A DNA stretch of 64,000 nt from Acanthosepion lycidas (GCA_963932145.1 OZ010590.1:51677112-51741111); one strand, 5' to 3'; shown: positions 38,901 through 49,199, numbered from the stretch's first letter. The notes: generated from the sequence alone by a model not told the origin. Numbers and translations are program-made.

Positions 38901-38905
38901 CTTCC

Positions 38906-39209
38906 TCAGTCCTGTTCATCCTGAAATGTCAAAGAAAAAAAGAAAATTAATTGCAAACTAAAATATATTTCATGGAGAAATTAATTAGTACTTGAATAAA
39001 TTCAATGTAGAAATGATGTTGGTATTGTGTTTTATTTCTAGGCTATGTATTCTTAATTGAATCAAACTAATAAGGATTAAAGTATGACTCACAAATCACT
39101 TTAAAAATTCTCCCTAAAAAAAAAACATAAAAAAATAAGTTATAATTAAAGTATGTATATCTAAATATAAATACACACGTTAAAAAGTATATTAAAATAA
39201 GTATAAAAA
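38906..39209. other. AT-rich sequence without recognisable features
   Basis: Many A- and T-runs and no sustained reading frame on either strand. Confidence 0.3.
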
Positions 39210-39650
39210 AAATGGAGGACTCAAACAATTCAGTGTCTGGTGAGATATGTTTTCTGTGTTTTTTCTTAATTAAAAGAAAAAGAAATATAAATGAACTAAA
39301 AACTCACTAGAAACAAATTCACTAAATATTTTGAAAGAGGTATTAAAAAAAAACAAAGAAACCAAATGATACTTGGAAAAATTGAAGAGTCACAAAAAAT
39401 GTCAGTGGCCGGTGGGGTATGTTTTGGGGGTTATTTAAAAGAAAAAAATATAAAAATGAATTAAAAATCTAACGAAAGACAAATTCTCAAAAAAGACATT
39501 AAATAAGATGAATAAAAAAAAACCAAATAAATCAAATGGTACTTACTTTTTAAAAAATTCATGAAGAAAAACCTTTTATTAGCTATCATGAGAAAAAAAT
39601 GTTATTGAAATAAGAAGACTCACTGAAAACAAATACACAAAATTGAAATA
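39210..39650 (+). repeat. Imperfect direct repeats of about 170 bp
   Basis: AGTGTCTGGTGAGATATGTT (near 39231) recurs as AGTGGCCGGTGGGGTATGTT (near 39402). In each case an A-rich segment follows with AAAGAAAAA, ATGAAYTAAAAA and AGACAAATTC-like blocks. A third, weaker copy may begin near 39610. Non-coding. Confidence 0.5.
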
Positions 39651-39665
39651 AATTGCAATGAAATA

Positions 39666-39757
39666 TTAGGTTGATGCAAAAATAATGACGTAATAATGAC
39701 GTATTTTTTAACGTCAAAAAACGACATTATTACGTCATTATTTTTGCACCAACCTAA
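39666..39757. mobile_element. Mariner-type palindromic MITE, 92 bp
   Basis: Ends TTAGGTTGATGCAAAAATAA and its complement TTATTTTTGCACCAACCTAA, between TA duplications at 39664-39665 and 39758-39759. Almost the whole length is palindromic (about 37 bp per arm). The termini resemble those of MADE1/Hsmar1-type mariner elements, so the trans-acting transposase was probably of that subfamily. Confidence 0.92.
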
Positions 39758-39759
39758 TA

Positions 39760-40439
39760 GGTATGAAAATAAAGAAATTGTACTTACTTTTCAAAATTTT
39801 CTGCTGCTACTTGGTCGTATATTGGATGTAGTTCAATTTTTTTTTTTAAGTAAAACTTCTCCACACGTGTTTCGCCAATCGTAAATGTAAAATTGTAAGG
39901 CTGTTAACAGTGCCGTACAACATTTTTATACAGAATCGAGTCACGTGGTGTTTTTATTGTATCATGTTTCTTCCGGGCCTCCGTACATTTGATTTATAAC
40001 GTTTTTTGTTGACACATAGGGCAAGAAACAGTAAGATTATTCTCATTGGTGGTTCGTTGATTGCAAAAAGCTTGTGCTATTTATAATCTGTACAGATACA
40101 GGTACTTAAAAAGCCATTAAGTAAAGGGTTGAACAGTACCACTAATTTTACAATATTTAACAACTTTTAGTAACTTTTATGTAAAAATAATGAAATAATT
40201 TATGAAATAACAATTAATTTAAAAATTCATTTTTAATCGAAAAAGTTTTTTGCCTTCAGACAATATTATGCATATTGATAAAAAACAAACAAAAGCAACT
40301 AAAAGCATTGAAAATTAAATAGTATCTTTGTTTTATTGGGTTTTGTATGTTACTATTCCGAGCTGATTTTAGGTTGACGAGGGCGGATTTTAAAAAAAAA
40401 CAAAACATGATTAACTTTCCTCAAAGCCTCGTGCTTTTG
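39760..40439. other. AT-rich DNA without recognisable features
   Basis: Some GC-richer sequence at 39900-40080, but no gene, RNA or terminal-repeat signal is seen on either strand. Confidence 0.3.
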
Positions 40440-40905
40440 ACTAATATAATGACTTGCATGCTTCGACTATGAATTTTTAGAGTTTTCATTAATTTATTTA
40501 TGGGGAGGGTAATATATATAAAAAAAATATATTTTTATAATGACTTTTTAAAAATAACATATTTATAATAATTTCCATCATTCCTGAATAGTTTCTGAAA
40601 GTTTCATTAAAATGTAACACTTATTTCAATTTTTGTAAGATTTTCAAAATTAATGTGTGTCATAAGAAAAAAATGCACAAAAAATTAGCCATGTTATTTA
40701 CTAGAGTTCCGGTGATGACGAGAAACATGGTTTTTCAATCGAAAGTTAGAATGTTCTAATGAAGACAAAAAATTTTTTAAAATAATTGAAAATTACTTTG
40801 TTCTAATAGTAACATAAACATTTTGGCGATAAAAATTTGTTTTCGTCAAGTTTCGCGTCTTTTTCATCAGACTGTGCGCTTTTTTTAGCGATCTCATGGA
40901 GGTAC
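40440..40905 (-). repeat. Right inverted-repeat arm
   Basis: On the minus strand this reads CATGAGATCGCTAAAAAA, AAACTTGACGAAAACAAA, TATCGCCAAAATGTTTATGT, CGTCATCACCGGAACT, ATAACATGGCTAA, TATATATTACCCTCCCCATA and CAAGTCATTA. It matches the inner left arm in block order, and its outer end matches the outer left copy. Identity is moderate with many small indels, so the element is old. Confidence 0.75.
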
Positions 40906-41261
40906 CAGAGTTAAACCCATTCACCTTGGTTGAGATGAGGATACATTTACCAGTATACTTTCGTCGAGAGACGTCTTTGAGACCCTGTTACTTCTGAGAT
41001 TCAGTAGCCAAAAAATCTGACGCCTTAATTTGAAACAGTGGCCAAAGTTTGTTTCTTTTCGATTCGACTCTCAGCCACCTTCTTCTAGCACTTTATAAAA
41101 TAATAAAGAGTGGGGTGCTTGATCGTTATGTGATCAGTTTCTAAGACAACGTCGATCTTAATTACGAACTTTCATTCAATAAATAAGGTAAAGTTTTCGG
41201 TATAAGGACTTCTAATACAGATAGAAACTTACTTCTAATACAGATAGAAGCTTACTTTTTT
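40906..41261. other. Sequence between the right arm and the mariner relic
   Basis: No reading frame recognised. A 22-bp unit (TTCTAATACAGATAGAARCT, then TAC) is directly duplicated at about 41209-41253, just downstream of the mariner stop codon. Confidence 0.5.
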
Positions 41262-42300
41262 TTATTTTTCAACGTCGTCTCCCAGCACTGTCACACACTT
41301 TTCCCATCTGTGCACAAGCTTCCGTATTCCCTCAGCGTAAAAATCTTTGCACTGATGTCTCAGCCAGTCGCTCACAACACTTTTGACTTCATCGTCACTT
41401 TTAAACTTCGTGCCTCTCGTGAAGGCTTCCAAGAGACCAAACAGGTGAAAGTCTGAAGGGGCAAGGTCTGGGCTGTAAGGGGGATGAGGGAGCAGTTCCC
41501 AGCCCAGCTCCTTGATGGTCTGCACCGTTTCGGCTGCTGTGTGAGGCCTTGCGTTGTCATGATGCAAGATGACTCCTTCTGACTGATGACCCCTGCGTTT
41601 GTTCTTTATGTCTTTATTGACCTGCCTCAGCAGTTCACGGTAGTTGGCACTGTTCACAGTGATTCCTTTCTCAGAGAATGAAATGCTGATTGGGCCTTGC
41701 ATATCCCAAAAAACGGTGAGCATCACCTTCCTCGTGGACCGCTGGGACTTGAACTTCTTCGCTGGAGAGCCTACGTGCTTCCACTCCATGGACTGCCGTT
41801 TGGACTCAGGCTCATAGTGCCAAACCCATGTCTCGTCACATGGGACCACCTTTTTCACAAACTCACCATCCTTCTCATAGCGGGAGAAACACTGCTGGGA
41901 CAACTCGACCCTCCTCTGTGCTCTGAAGTAAGCATCTTTGGCACCCACCGGTAGCTGACCTTCGAGTAGCCAAAGTCATCATGGACAATTTTATGTGCTG
42001 TCTCAACAGATAAGCTCAAAGTCCTTGCAATGTCGTCCACTGTCACCCTTCTGTCAGACTGAATGAGGTAATTGACTGATTCGATCACCTCAGGAGACCT
42101 CACTTCTATAGGCCCCCCAGGCCTGTCTTCATCCTCAACACTGCTCCGTCCTTCTTTAAACAATTTAGCCCACTTGTAGACATTTTTTGGCTGAAACATG
42201 TGGCACCATACACAGCTGACATTCTCCTATGAATTTCAACTGGTTTGCACCATTCAGCAAACAAAAACTTGATAACTGACCACTGTTGAGCAGAGTACTG
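41262..42300 (-). pseudogene. Mariner transposase, nearly full length, frameshifted
   Basis: The minus-strand order is SAQQWSVIKFLFAEW and RRMSAVYGATCFS, then a frameshift near 42192; KWAKLFKEGRSSVEDEDRPG (HTH and linker); RVTVDDIARTLSLSVETAHK and RWVPKMLTSEHR, then a second frameshift near 41915; and an intact 228-codon catalytic part. Catalytic residues are present: PCDETWVWHY (first D), HHDNARPHTA (second D) and YSPDLAPSDFHLF (third D), with exactly 34 residues between the last two (D34D). No terminal inverted repeats are recognised. The 5' end abuts LINE sequence at about 42300-42309. Confidence 0.92.
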
Positions 42301-42308
42301 CGAGACAG

Positions 42309-42690
42309 GGTGATATCTTTGGTAACAAAGAAAAGAATACTGAACTGTTACGTGACATCTGTCCTTCTTTACGGCAGTAAATGTTGAACGATTTCCTCAA
42401 AGGTGAAGAAGAAACTCGAGGAGACAGAGATGTGGTTCTACAGAAGGATGCTAAGGATATCATGGACCGAGCATGTAAGCAACGATGAGATCTTAGAGAG
42501 GATGCAAACAAGGAGGAGGCTTATATTTAATATCAGAAAGAGGCTGCTGAAGTTTCTGGGACACATAATGAGGTGGATGACAGAACGTGGTCTGGGGTAG
42601 GTGGCAGAGGGAGGGAAATTGTTGAAAGCTGCAAGAGATAGAGGAAGGTGGAGAGCCATGATCGCCTACGTCCTGAAAGGACATGGCTCA
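42309..42690 (+). pseudogene. LINE ORF2 C-terminal fragment
   Basis: Translation gives SLVTKKRILNCYVTSVLLYG, then KKKLEETEMWFYRRMLRISW and EHVSNDEILERMQTRRRL, HIMRWMTERGLG and DRGRWRAMIAYVLKGHG. These are the conserved C-terminal blocks downstream of the reverse transcriptase in a widespread animal non-LTR lineage. Internal stops follow SKC and GLG. The 3' end runs into a GAAA microsatellite, a typical LINE tail. Copy B of the duplication retains only the last ~125 bp (48478-48600). Confidence 0.85.
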
Positions 42691-42693
42691 TAA

Positions 42694-42694
42694 A

Positions 42695-42737
<43 letters not shown>
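42694..42737 (+). repeat. (GAAA)n microsatellite
   Basis: About eleven GAAA units at the 3' end of the LINE fragment. Confidence 0.95.
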
Positions 42738-43034
42738 GAGGAAAGGAGGGAGGGAAATAAGGAAACAAAGAAAAAACCGTTGACGTGAGCACTTTACGAT
42801 TTTGTTTTCAATTATCTGGTGGAGGGAATCTAGTGTATAGAATGTCGTAAATATCATATTTCGATAAATGACTAAAAGCAAATAGATCAAGTAATAGTCT
42901 TGTTTCTCTTGTTCCCTATAGAACATTGGGCTCCTTTTGATGTCGCATCCGAAAGCTGACCAAGCAAGGTAGATGTAGTCACTTGGACTTGCAAGTAGTG
43001 GGAATTTTGATTCACAAGCGGTTCCTAGCTGCAT

Positions 43035-43290
43035 GTATGCACACTTTTAGGATAGTGCCATCCGGTCTGAATAGAGAGTTTCATTCTCTTAGACTGGTTG
43101 CCGCCCGGGGCTATATAACCCAGTCTGTCCTATTTTACCCGTAGCTGGAGGGGAGAAGAGATTGATTCATACCTTTCCCAAGGTAAGTAAATGCACATAA
43201 GTGAATATAATGAACTCGATTGGAATACCAACAGTGCTCTCTGAGTCCTCTATCCGCGAATCATTACTACACCGTGCTTCCATACTCCCA
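43035..43290 (-). mobile_element. tRNA-headed SINE, copy in duplication A
   Basis: On the minus strand a pol III-like head (GCACGGTGTAGTAATGATTC, GCGGATAGAGGACTCAGAG) leads into a body: GTTCATTATATTCACTTATG, TACCTTGGGAAAGGTATGAA, TCAATCTCTTCTCC and GGGTTATATAGCCCCGGGCG. The head-to-body junction and the body are homologous to the composite element at 58440-58719. AGACTGGTT and AACCCAGTCT could form a stem near the 3' end. Confidence 0.6.
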
Positions 43291-43299
43291 CGTGCTTCC

Positions 43300-44235
43300 T
43301 TACTGTACCGTGCCTCCATAGATAAAGTGACAAATGTTAATGCATTACTAAAATTCTTTTTGAAGTGTTGATTGCTTTTATATGTTTGTTTAAAAGCTAC
43401 TGTCTTCGGTTTGGATATTTGAGTAATTGTTTCAAATTTAGGCCAGTTTGTAAAACAGCACGACTTCAGCTGATACTCATTTTTGACTTGGAGAGAATAT
43501 AAATCTTCACTACCAGGTCGTTTTATTGCCTTATAAAATTCACTGAGGAAATTTGTTACTTGAGGAGTTGGCAAAAGCCTATCTTGAATGCGACCGTGAA
43601 CCTTGGTAACTAGGGCTTTCTTTCTTTTTTTTTCAGTTCATAATTATTGTTTTTGGTCTCATCTCATATTTTTTAATGCACTGACATTTTATAAATCGTA
43701 CAATTTATTTCATTTTCATTCAAAAAATTAATTCTTAATTTTTTAGTCGGTTTAACTGTAAAAAATTCATTATTTAAATTATTTTTTTTTTTCATTTATA
43801 GTCAAATAATTTTATGATTTTATTTCAAATAATTTATAGTCAAATAATTTTAGTTTTATACTTAAAATACTGTCACAAAATAAATAATTTTCACAACTTT
43901 TTAAAATTGAAAGTCACCTTTAGAAATTATTCTGTAGCTCGTGTATGTCATTTCGAAATGGCGATTAAGGGAATATATACTAGTAGACAATTTGACTTAA
44001 TTCCACCTTTGATTTTAAATAGGAAAGTCACTTTAGATTGTGATTTTAACTTTCCAATGCTTTTTGGTTGGCAAACAGTTGTATTGATATACTTATTTGG
44101 AATGTGTTAATTTATGACTAAAAAAGACTTTCTGATAATATTTGCTTTTTGATAATCTTGCTCTCCTCACAAGAAAATTGGAAATACTGACTTTGTTGAA
44201 ATGTTGAGATTTGCAAAAATACATTAATCGATAAG
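43300..44235. other. AT-rich unique part of duplication A
   Basis: No recognised gene. A 135-codon minus-strand frame (43167-43574) overlaps the SINE. The three differences visible between copies A and B inside it all change the amino acid, so I do not call it coding. Corresponds to 49200-50120 in copy B. Confidence 0.4.
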
Positions 44236-44292
44236 CGTCCTGGGTATGACGATAAACTACATCCGCCTCCTGGGTATGACGATAAACTACGT
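44236..44292 (+). repeat. Twin copies of a 24-bp motif
   Basis: CCTGGGTATGACGATAAACT occurs twice here (from about 44243 and 44268), again near 47251, and in copy B near 50126, 50155 and 56391; a diverged CCTGGGTAAGACAATAAA follows the 47251 and 56391 copies. Confidence 0.85.
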
Positions 44293-44325
44293 CCAACAAC
44301 AAGGCCTCAGATAATGTTTTCGGAA

Positions 44326-44567
44326 AATGTTGCCAGCTATACGTTTTTGAAACAATAATGTTGCCAGGTATGCGTTTTTTAAACAATAATGTTGCCAGCT
44401 ATACGTTTTTTGGAAAAATAATGTTGCCAGCTATGTGTTTTTGAAACAATAATGTTGCCAGTTATGCGTTTTTTGAAACAATAATGTTGTCAGCTATACG
44501 TTTTTTAGAAAAAATAATGTTGCCAGCTATGCATTTTTGAAACAACAATGTTGCCAGCTATATGTTT
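44326..44567 (+). repeat. Minisatellite, ~32-36-bp unit, duplication A
   Basis: Seven to eight copies of AATGTTGCCAGCTATACGTT followed by a T-run and GAAACAAT. Copies vary in T-run length and at the TAYG/TGYG position. Confidence 0.9.
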
Positions 44568-44614
44568 AATAGTACTGTATATTTAATATATGTATAGGTA
44601 TATGTGTATGTATG

Positions 44615-44619
<5 letters not shown>

Positions 44620-44661
<42 letters not shown>
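44620..44661 (+). repeat. (TA)n microsatellite, duplication A
   Basis: About 21 TA repeats, preceded by TGTATG repeats; the copy B tract is longer. Confidence 0.95.
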
Positions 44662-44663
<2 letters not shown>

Positions 44664-44789
44664 CCCACAGTGGTTGATATCCACCCAACCAACCAACCAA
44701 TTAATCGATAAATCACGAAATATCCATTTACAAAATTGATTTCAAAGTAAATAAAGAAATTATTAAAAACAGATTCATAAAAAAATCTC

Positions 44790-45060
44790 TCTCTCTCGCT
44801 CTCCTCGTCTTTCTCTTTTTCTCTACTCGTCTCAGTCCACATCTCTATTTCTTTCCGTCTCCTCGTTTTTCTCCTCTTCTCTATCTCTCTCTCTTCAGCT
44901 CTCCTCCTCTTCTTGTCTCTTTCTCTTCTCCTCTCGCTCACCGTCTCTCATCTTCTTTTTGTCTCTATCTCTTTCTTTTCTCCCCTCTCTCTCCCTCACT
45001 CTCTCTCGCTCTCTCTCGCTCTCTCACCCCCTCTTTCTCTCTGTACTGGTATCTTCGTTT
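44790..45060 (+). repeat. Long CT-rich polypyrimidine tract, duplication A
   Basis: Mostly TCTCTC, CTCG and TTTC runs. Open frames across it on both strands encode only L/S/F or R/E/K repeats and are compositional. Confidence 0.9.
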
Positions 45061-45269
45061 CGATTTTTATTTCTCTACACGTCCTTCTTTCTTTCTCTCC
45101 TCGTTTCTATCTTTTTATACACATACCCACGTTGATATTTACATTTTGTAGTCATTCTTTTTGCATATATTGTAATTTTCATTAAAAACTCATCTCTCAG
45201 TATCGACATTCTCGAAAAAAATGTTACCTGGGGAAACGTTACAAAAGTTTTTTCCATCTCTGTGTGCAG

Positions 45270-45540
45270 ACACGGGCACTTCGATGTAGTGTTATGGTTA
45301 ACAAGCTCGTCTCGCTAGATCAATTACAACTGAATAGTGAGTTCGATCCCATACTTTCGGCTTTGTGCCACATCTAAGCTACGTTTGGGAAATCATTCTG
45401 GGCGCCTCGACGTGGTGTAAGGGTTCGCAATCTTGTCTCCTTAGAACCATTACAACTGAGTAGTGAGTTCGATCCTCACTGGGTGTTCCCGACTTTCGAC
45501 CTTGTGTCACATCTAAGCTATGCTTGGAAAATCCCTGTGT
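45270..45540 (+). repeat. Tandem dimer of a tRNA-like SINE unit, duplication A
   Basis: Two ~135-bp units each carry an A-box-like stretch (GTGGTGTAAGGGTTCGC in the second), a B-box-like GTGAGTTCGATCCTCACT, and then TTGTGYCACATCTAAGCTA. The first unit here lacks about 12 bp (CTCACTGGGCGC) after GTTCGATC that copy B retains, so B is closer to ancestral. Confidence 0.6.
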
Positions 45541-46644
45541 GCTGGAATTTTAAACAATTTTTCCGTAAATAAACGCTGGATGAAATGTTTTACGTTTTTA
45601 GTCTGGCACAAGTCTTTGATAGTTGAATGTTCAGTGAATATCAAACTCACTATATTGATGAATTGGTCTATGAGAACAGCTTACTAACTCTCATACTTTA
45701 GAAAAGCGCATTGATTAAGATTCTTCAGGTAGAGAGATGAAAAATTTGTCGATCCAAGTTAGCACGCCTCCGGGTTGGTCATCGTTATTTTGCGCACTGC
45801 CCCTCAATTATTTGCAAACAGATTGGCCCTGGGTACGGATGAAGCAATGTGTGGTCTTTAAAGATAGAGGAGGAGATACGAAGAGAGAGAGAGAGAGAAG
45901 AGGAGATAAACGACGAGATGGAAAGAAAGAAAGATGTCGACTGAGACGAGTAGAGAAAAAGAGAAAGTCTAAAATTCATAAACACCTAAGGAAAAATATC
46001 CTTATATTATCCTCATAAATGTTCCATATTTACAACCAAAATTATGTTTAATGCAAAAGTTCTCAAACCACAACATGTTTTTTATAAACTTTGGAATTTC
46101 TGAGTAATCCTTGACAGTTCGTAGATTCAATCTGTAATTTCAAAGTTTCCTTATTTCTCATCCTACAAAGTGCAACATATCATCAGATTTTTTTCTTTTT
46201 TTTCTCAAGCTATTACCAAATTTGACAAGATACGCTCCGAATCGTAACATAAAAACTGCATTTAAACTATTTAGTTGTATAAGCTTTTAATTGCAATTCA
46301 TAAATTATATAAATGAAGGATTTGATGCGAATAAAAAAAAAACTCTATCGATGACGAATGAATTATTACAAGAATTGTTTTCTACTTTTTTTAATTATAA
46401 TTTTTAAAGTTTCTTTCTTTATATTTTCTTTCTCTTGCCTGCTTCATGTCTATTTATCTACCATTTTGTTTACTTATTTTTTCTAGTATCCATAAATTTT
46501 TTTTCATCCCATTCTTGAATTTTTCAATTGTTTTCTTATGTTCTCTTTCTTTTCTTAATTTTAGTCAAGTTTTTGGCTGCTGCAAGCAATCTTCCTCTTT
46601 TCCTTTGCTCTTTTTCTTGCTTGTTTCTTTTTTTTGTGTTACAG
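45541..46644. other. Remainder of duplication A, GA-rich and AT-rich DNA
   Basis: A purine-rich tract (about 45868-45970) and AT-rich sequence with poly-T runs. No gene is recognised. Confidence 0.4.
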
Positions 46645-46866
46645 AATCAATATAATCGTCAGTGTTAATCAATATAATCATCAGTGGTAATCAATATAAT
46701 CCTTAGTTTTAATCAATATAATCGTCACTGTTAATCAATACAATCCTCATTTTTCATCAATATAATCGTCACTGTTAATCAATACAATCCTCATTTTTCA
46801 TCAATATAATCGTCACTGTTAATCAATACAATCCTCAGTGTTAATCAATATAATCCTCAGTGTTAT
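46645..46866 (+). repeat. 22-bp minisatellite, short allele (~10 monomers)
   Basis: Monomers of the form AATCAATATAATCGTCAGTG and AATCAATACAATCCTCATTT. Flanks match those of the 2.9-kb tract in copy B. Confidence 0.95.
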
Positions 46867-47317
46867 TATATCTTTGTCAACCCTCTGTCCTTTCAATATT
46901 CTCCTTTCGATAATCCGCAAGTCCCTTGACAACAGACTGCAACAATCTTCAATGATAACATAACCTTTTATTTTTTTATTTCTCTTCTCTCTCTTTCTCT
47001 TTCTCTTTTTTTCTCTTTCTCTTTTTCTCTCTCTCTCTCTCAACATGTTTCCGAGTGTGTAAGGCATTATCCACGGCCAAATATGATTTTATGCGTTTCC
47101 CTGTTCCCACTTCTTGTCTAATAGTTATTGCTGAAATGCCTAACAAAAAGTCTTATAAAATAAACCGTCTCTTATGCCATTATCCTATCTGACCGCCTAA
47201 ACTCTTGTAGTCTGTGAAGTCCCACTACTTCCACAGATCTAAATTCTAACCGTCCTGGGTATGACGATAAACTACATCAGAGTCCTGGGTAAGACAATAA
47301 AGAATAATCGCTCGGGT
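46867..47317. other. Duplication A, downstream of the minisatellite
   Basis: A CT-rich tract (46980-47042) and single-copy-looking DNA shared with 56008-56456. No gene is recognised. Confidence 0.4.
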
Positions 47318-47403
47318 CAGGAGGTTTTGAGGAGCGTGGAACCACCTCTTAATTGCTGGTGTTCCCAGGTTCACTTTGACCCGGTAGCGGGGGGTATCTG
47401 TTA
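47318..47403 (+). repeat. Dispersed repeat R, copy at end of duplication A
   Basis: GTGGAACCACCTCTTAATTG, TGTTCCCAGGTTC and GGGGTATCTGTTA match the minus strand of 35541-35660. Homology between copies A and B ends inside this repeat. Confidence 0.85.
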
Positions 47404-47424
47404 ATTACACTTCTCCGCTGATAT

Positions 47425-47753
47425 ATGAAAGTTCTAAAAGAAATTTCAAATAGCAAAAACATTCATATACCCGATTCCGACAAAGGCTGTGGAACTATAA
47501 TTATGGATAATCACATTTTATCAAAAAAACAAAAATGAAACTTCTTCCTGAAGACAATAATATTTATGAAAAGCAAACGAGTACAAGGTCATAAAAGATA
47601 CACAAATATTTAAAAAAGAAATCACGAAATTATTTTAAAAAATGAAGGCAGTTCTTGGATAAAACTTATCGGACACCACCCAAAAATAAACATTCTCTAC
47701 AGATTCAGCAAAAATAAATAAAATAAATATGTCGATGAGATCCCTTATATAAG
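47425..47753 (+). pseudogene. Penelope-like reverse transcriptase N-terminal fragment
   Basis: Translation KVLKEISNSKNIHIPDSDKG followed by CGTIIMDNHIL matches the start of Penelope-type RT (a DKGG-like motif then a VVIxD-like strand), followed by DNNIYEKQTS and a KIHKYLKKK segment with stops. It runs into the solo LTR at 47754. The assignment rests on one strong motif block. Confidence 0.5.
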
Positions 47754-48349
47754 TGTTATGGGACCTTACCCATAATAACATCATGGGCAATTCCATACGT
47801 AATAAATACTACGCCTCAAGAGGAAGCAGAGAGTTAAGCCTGAAGTCGGGCGACCGGCTGACCGGCTGACCTTCGGGCGCGGAGGAACCCGAACGAGCCT
47901 ACGCCGAAAGGCGGAGTCTCTTTCGGGGAGTTAAACCGACCCTGAACCCGTTTATACGGGTTGAAATGGCATATTTTTGACCAAAACCCACGGGATCGGA
48001 GATCCCACGTTAAACCGGCCTTGTGCCACATGATGCCCTCGTGGGTGGGGGGTGACTAAATAATGTTCCGTCTGAAGTCTAGAGTTCCGTCTGAAGTCTA
48101 GAGTTCAGTCTGAAGCCTGGAGTGAGGTCCGTCAGAAGTCTGTCAGTCAGTCGAGTCAGAGGCAGTCCGAAACAGAGTCTCGTTCAGACAATTACTACTA
48201 AACCTGATTGTTCGTACTAACACTTTTCTACTTCTCTGTATATATTCCTGTTTGTAATATATCTGTGTTATTCAATATCCGTATTCGAGTTCTTCTTTAT
48301 TGGTTCTACCTTGGACCATCACCGTGGTACAAGGAACCAGACCATAACA
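47754..48349. mobile_element. Solo LTR, 596 bp, with 5-bp target duplication ATAAG
   Basis: Starts TGTTATGGGACC and ends GAACCAGACCATAACA, so TGTTATGG and CCATAACA are exact 8-bp inverted termini. ATAAG flanks it at 47749-47753 and 48350-48354. Internally it has a GC-rich zone (47840-48060), three TCCGTCTGAAGTCTAGAG-like repeats (48064-48125) and a TATATA stretch near 48240. No gag-pol is present. Confidence 0.9.
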
Positions 48350-48354
48350 ATAAG

Positions 48355-48477
48355 GAATATCGAAGCCTCCCCCCCACTATAAACTAGACAGAACACAAGT
48401 CAAAATTTTTACCCCAATTCTAACAAATTCTGGTGATCTATTAAATAAATTAAAAAAAAAGAAAACGAAGACTGATT
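48355..48477. other. Short flank between LTR and duplication B
   Basis: May continue the Penelope-like fragment; too diverged to say. Confidence 0.25.
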
Positions 48478-48598
48478 GGGTGGATGACAGAACGTGGTCT
48501 GGGGGAGGTGGCAGAGGGAGGGAACTTGTTGAAAGCTGCAAGAGATAGAGGAAGGTGGAGAGCCATGATCGCCTACGTCCTGAAAGGACATGTCTCAT

Positions 48599-48600
<2 letters not shown>

Positions 48601-48648
<48 letters not shown>
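48601..48648 (+). repeat. (GAAA)n microsatellite, duplication B
   Basis: About twelve GAAA units, counterpart of 42694-42737. Confidence 0.95.
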
Positions 48649-48944
48649 GAGAAAGGGAGGGAAATAAGGAAACAAAGAAAATACCGTTGACGTGAGCACT
48701 TTACGATTTTGTTTTCAATTATCTGGTGGAGGGAATCTAGTGTATAGAATGTCGTAAATATCATATTTCGATAAATGACTAAAAGCAAATAGATCAAGTA
48801 ATAGTCTTGTTTCTCTTGTTCCCTATAGAACATTGGGCTTTTTTTGATGTCGCATCCGAAAGCTGACCAAGCAAGGTAGATGTAGTCACTCGGACTTGCA
48901 AGTAGTAGGAATTTTGATTCACAAGATGCTCCCAGCCGCATGTA

Positions 48945-49195
48945 TGCACACTTTTAGGATAGTGCCATCCGGTTTGAATTCAGAGTTTCATTCTCTTAGA
49001 CTGGTTGCCGCCCGGGGCTATATAACCCAGTCTGTCCTATTTTACCCGTAGCTGGAGGGGAGAAGAGATTGATTCATACCTTTCCCAAGGTAAGTAAATG
49101 CACATAAGTGAATATAATGAACTCGATTGGAATACCAACAGTGCTCTCTGAGTCCTCTATCCGCGAATCATTACTACACCGTGCTTCCATACTCC
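48945..49195 (-). mobile_element. tRNA-headed SINE, copy in duplication B
   Basis: Same element as at 43035-43290, with a few substitutions upstream of the TATA-containing end. Confidence 0.6.
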
Positions 49196-49199
49196 CACG

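Larger units (their letters stand above)
34150..40905. mobile_element. Candidate large DNA-transposon relic bounded by long inverted repeats
   Basis: About 6.75 kb between a left repeat (34150-34440, with a second direct copy at 34710-35090) and an inverted right copy (40440-40905). Inside is a frameshifted minus-strand gene (36396-38400) of an uncharacterised protein family. Three later insertions sit within it: a deleted mariner (35703-36395), a solo LTR (38633-38900) and a MITE (39666-39757). The inverted arrangement and the enclosed gene suggest a transposon with long subterminal repeats. The alternative is a dispersed repeat that landed by chance on both sides. No clear target duplication is visible at the outer edges. 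Confidence 0.4.
42572..47403 (+). repeat. Segmental duplication, copy A
   Basis: From GGTGGATGACAGAACG to the dispersed repeat R, the block order and nearly the whole sequence recur in copy B (48478-56538). Shared blocks: LINE tail, GAAA tract, SINE, unique AT-rich DNA, AATGTTGCC minisatellite, TA tract, CT-rich tract, tRNA-like dimer, 22-bp minisatellite and repeat R. Shared single-copy stretches differ by roughly 1-2 percent by eye. Confidence 0.95.

Noticed and set aside
41262..42300. Active mariner transposase
   Set aside because: All three catalytic aspartates are present, but the N-terminal domain is separated by two frameshifts and terminal inverted repeats are not recognisable.
43167..43574. 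A 135-codon minus-strand frame conserved in both segmental duplicates (second copy 49074-49481)
   Set aside because: The three differences visible between the copies are all amino-acid changing, the frame runs through SINE sequence, and no motif is present. Conservation is explained by recent duplication.
44558..45185. Open frames in CT/GA-rich tracts, also at 50450-51113, 45737-46018 and 46819-47067
   Set aside because: They encode low-complexity L/S/F or R/E/K runs dictated by microsatellites.
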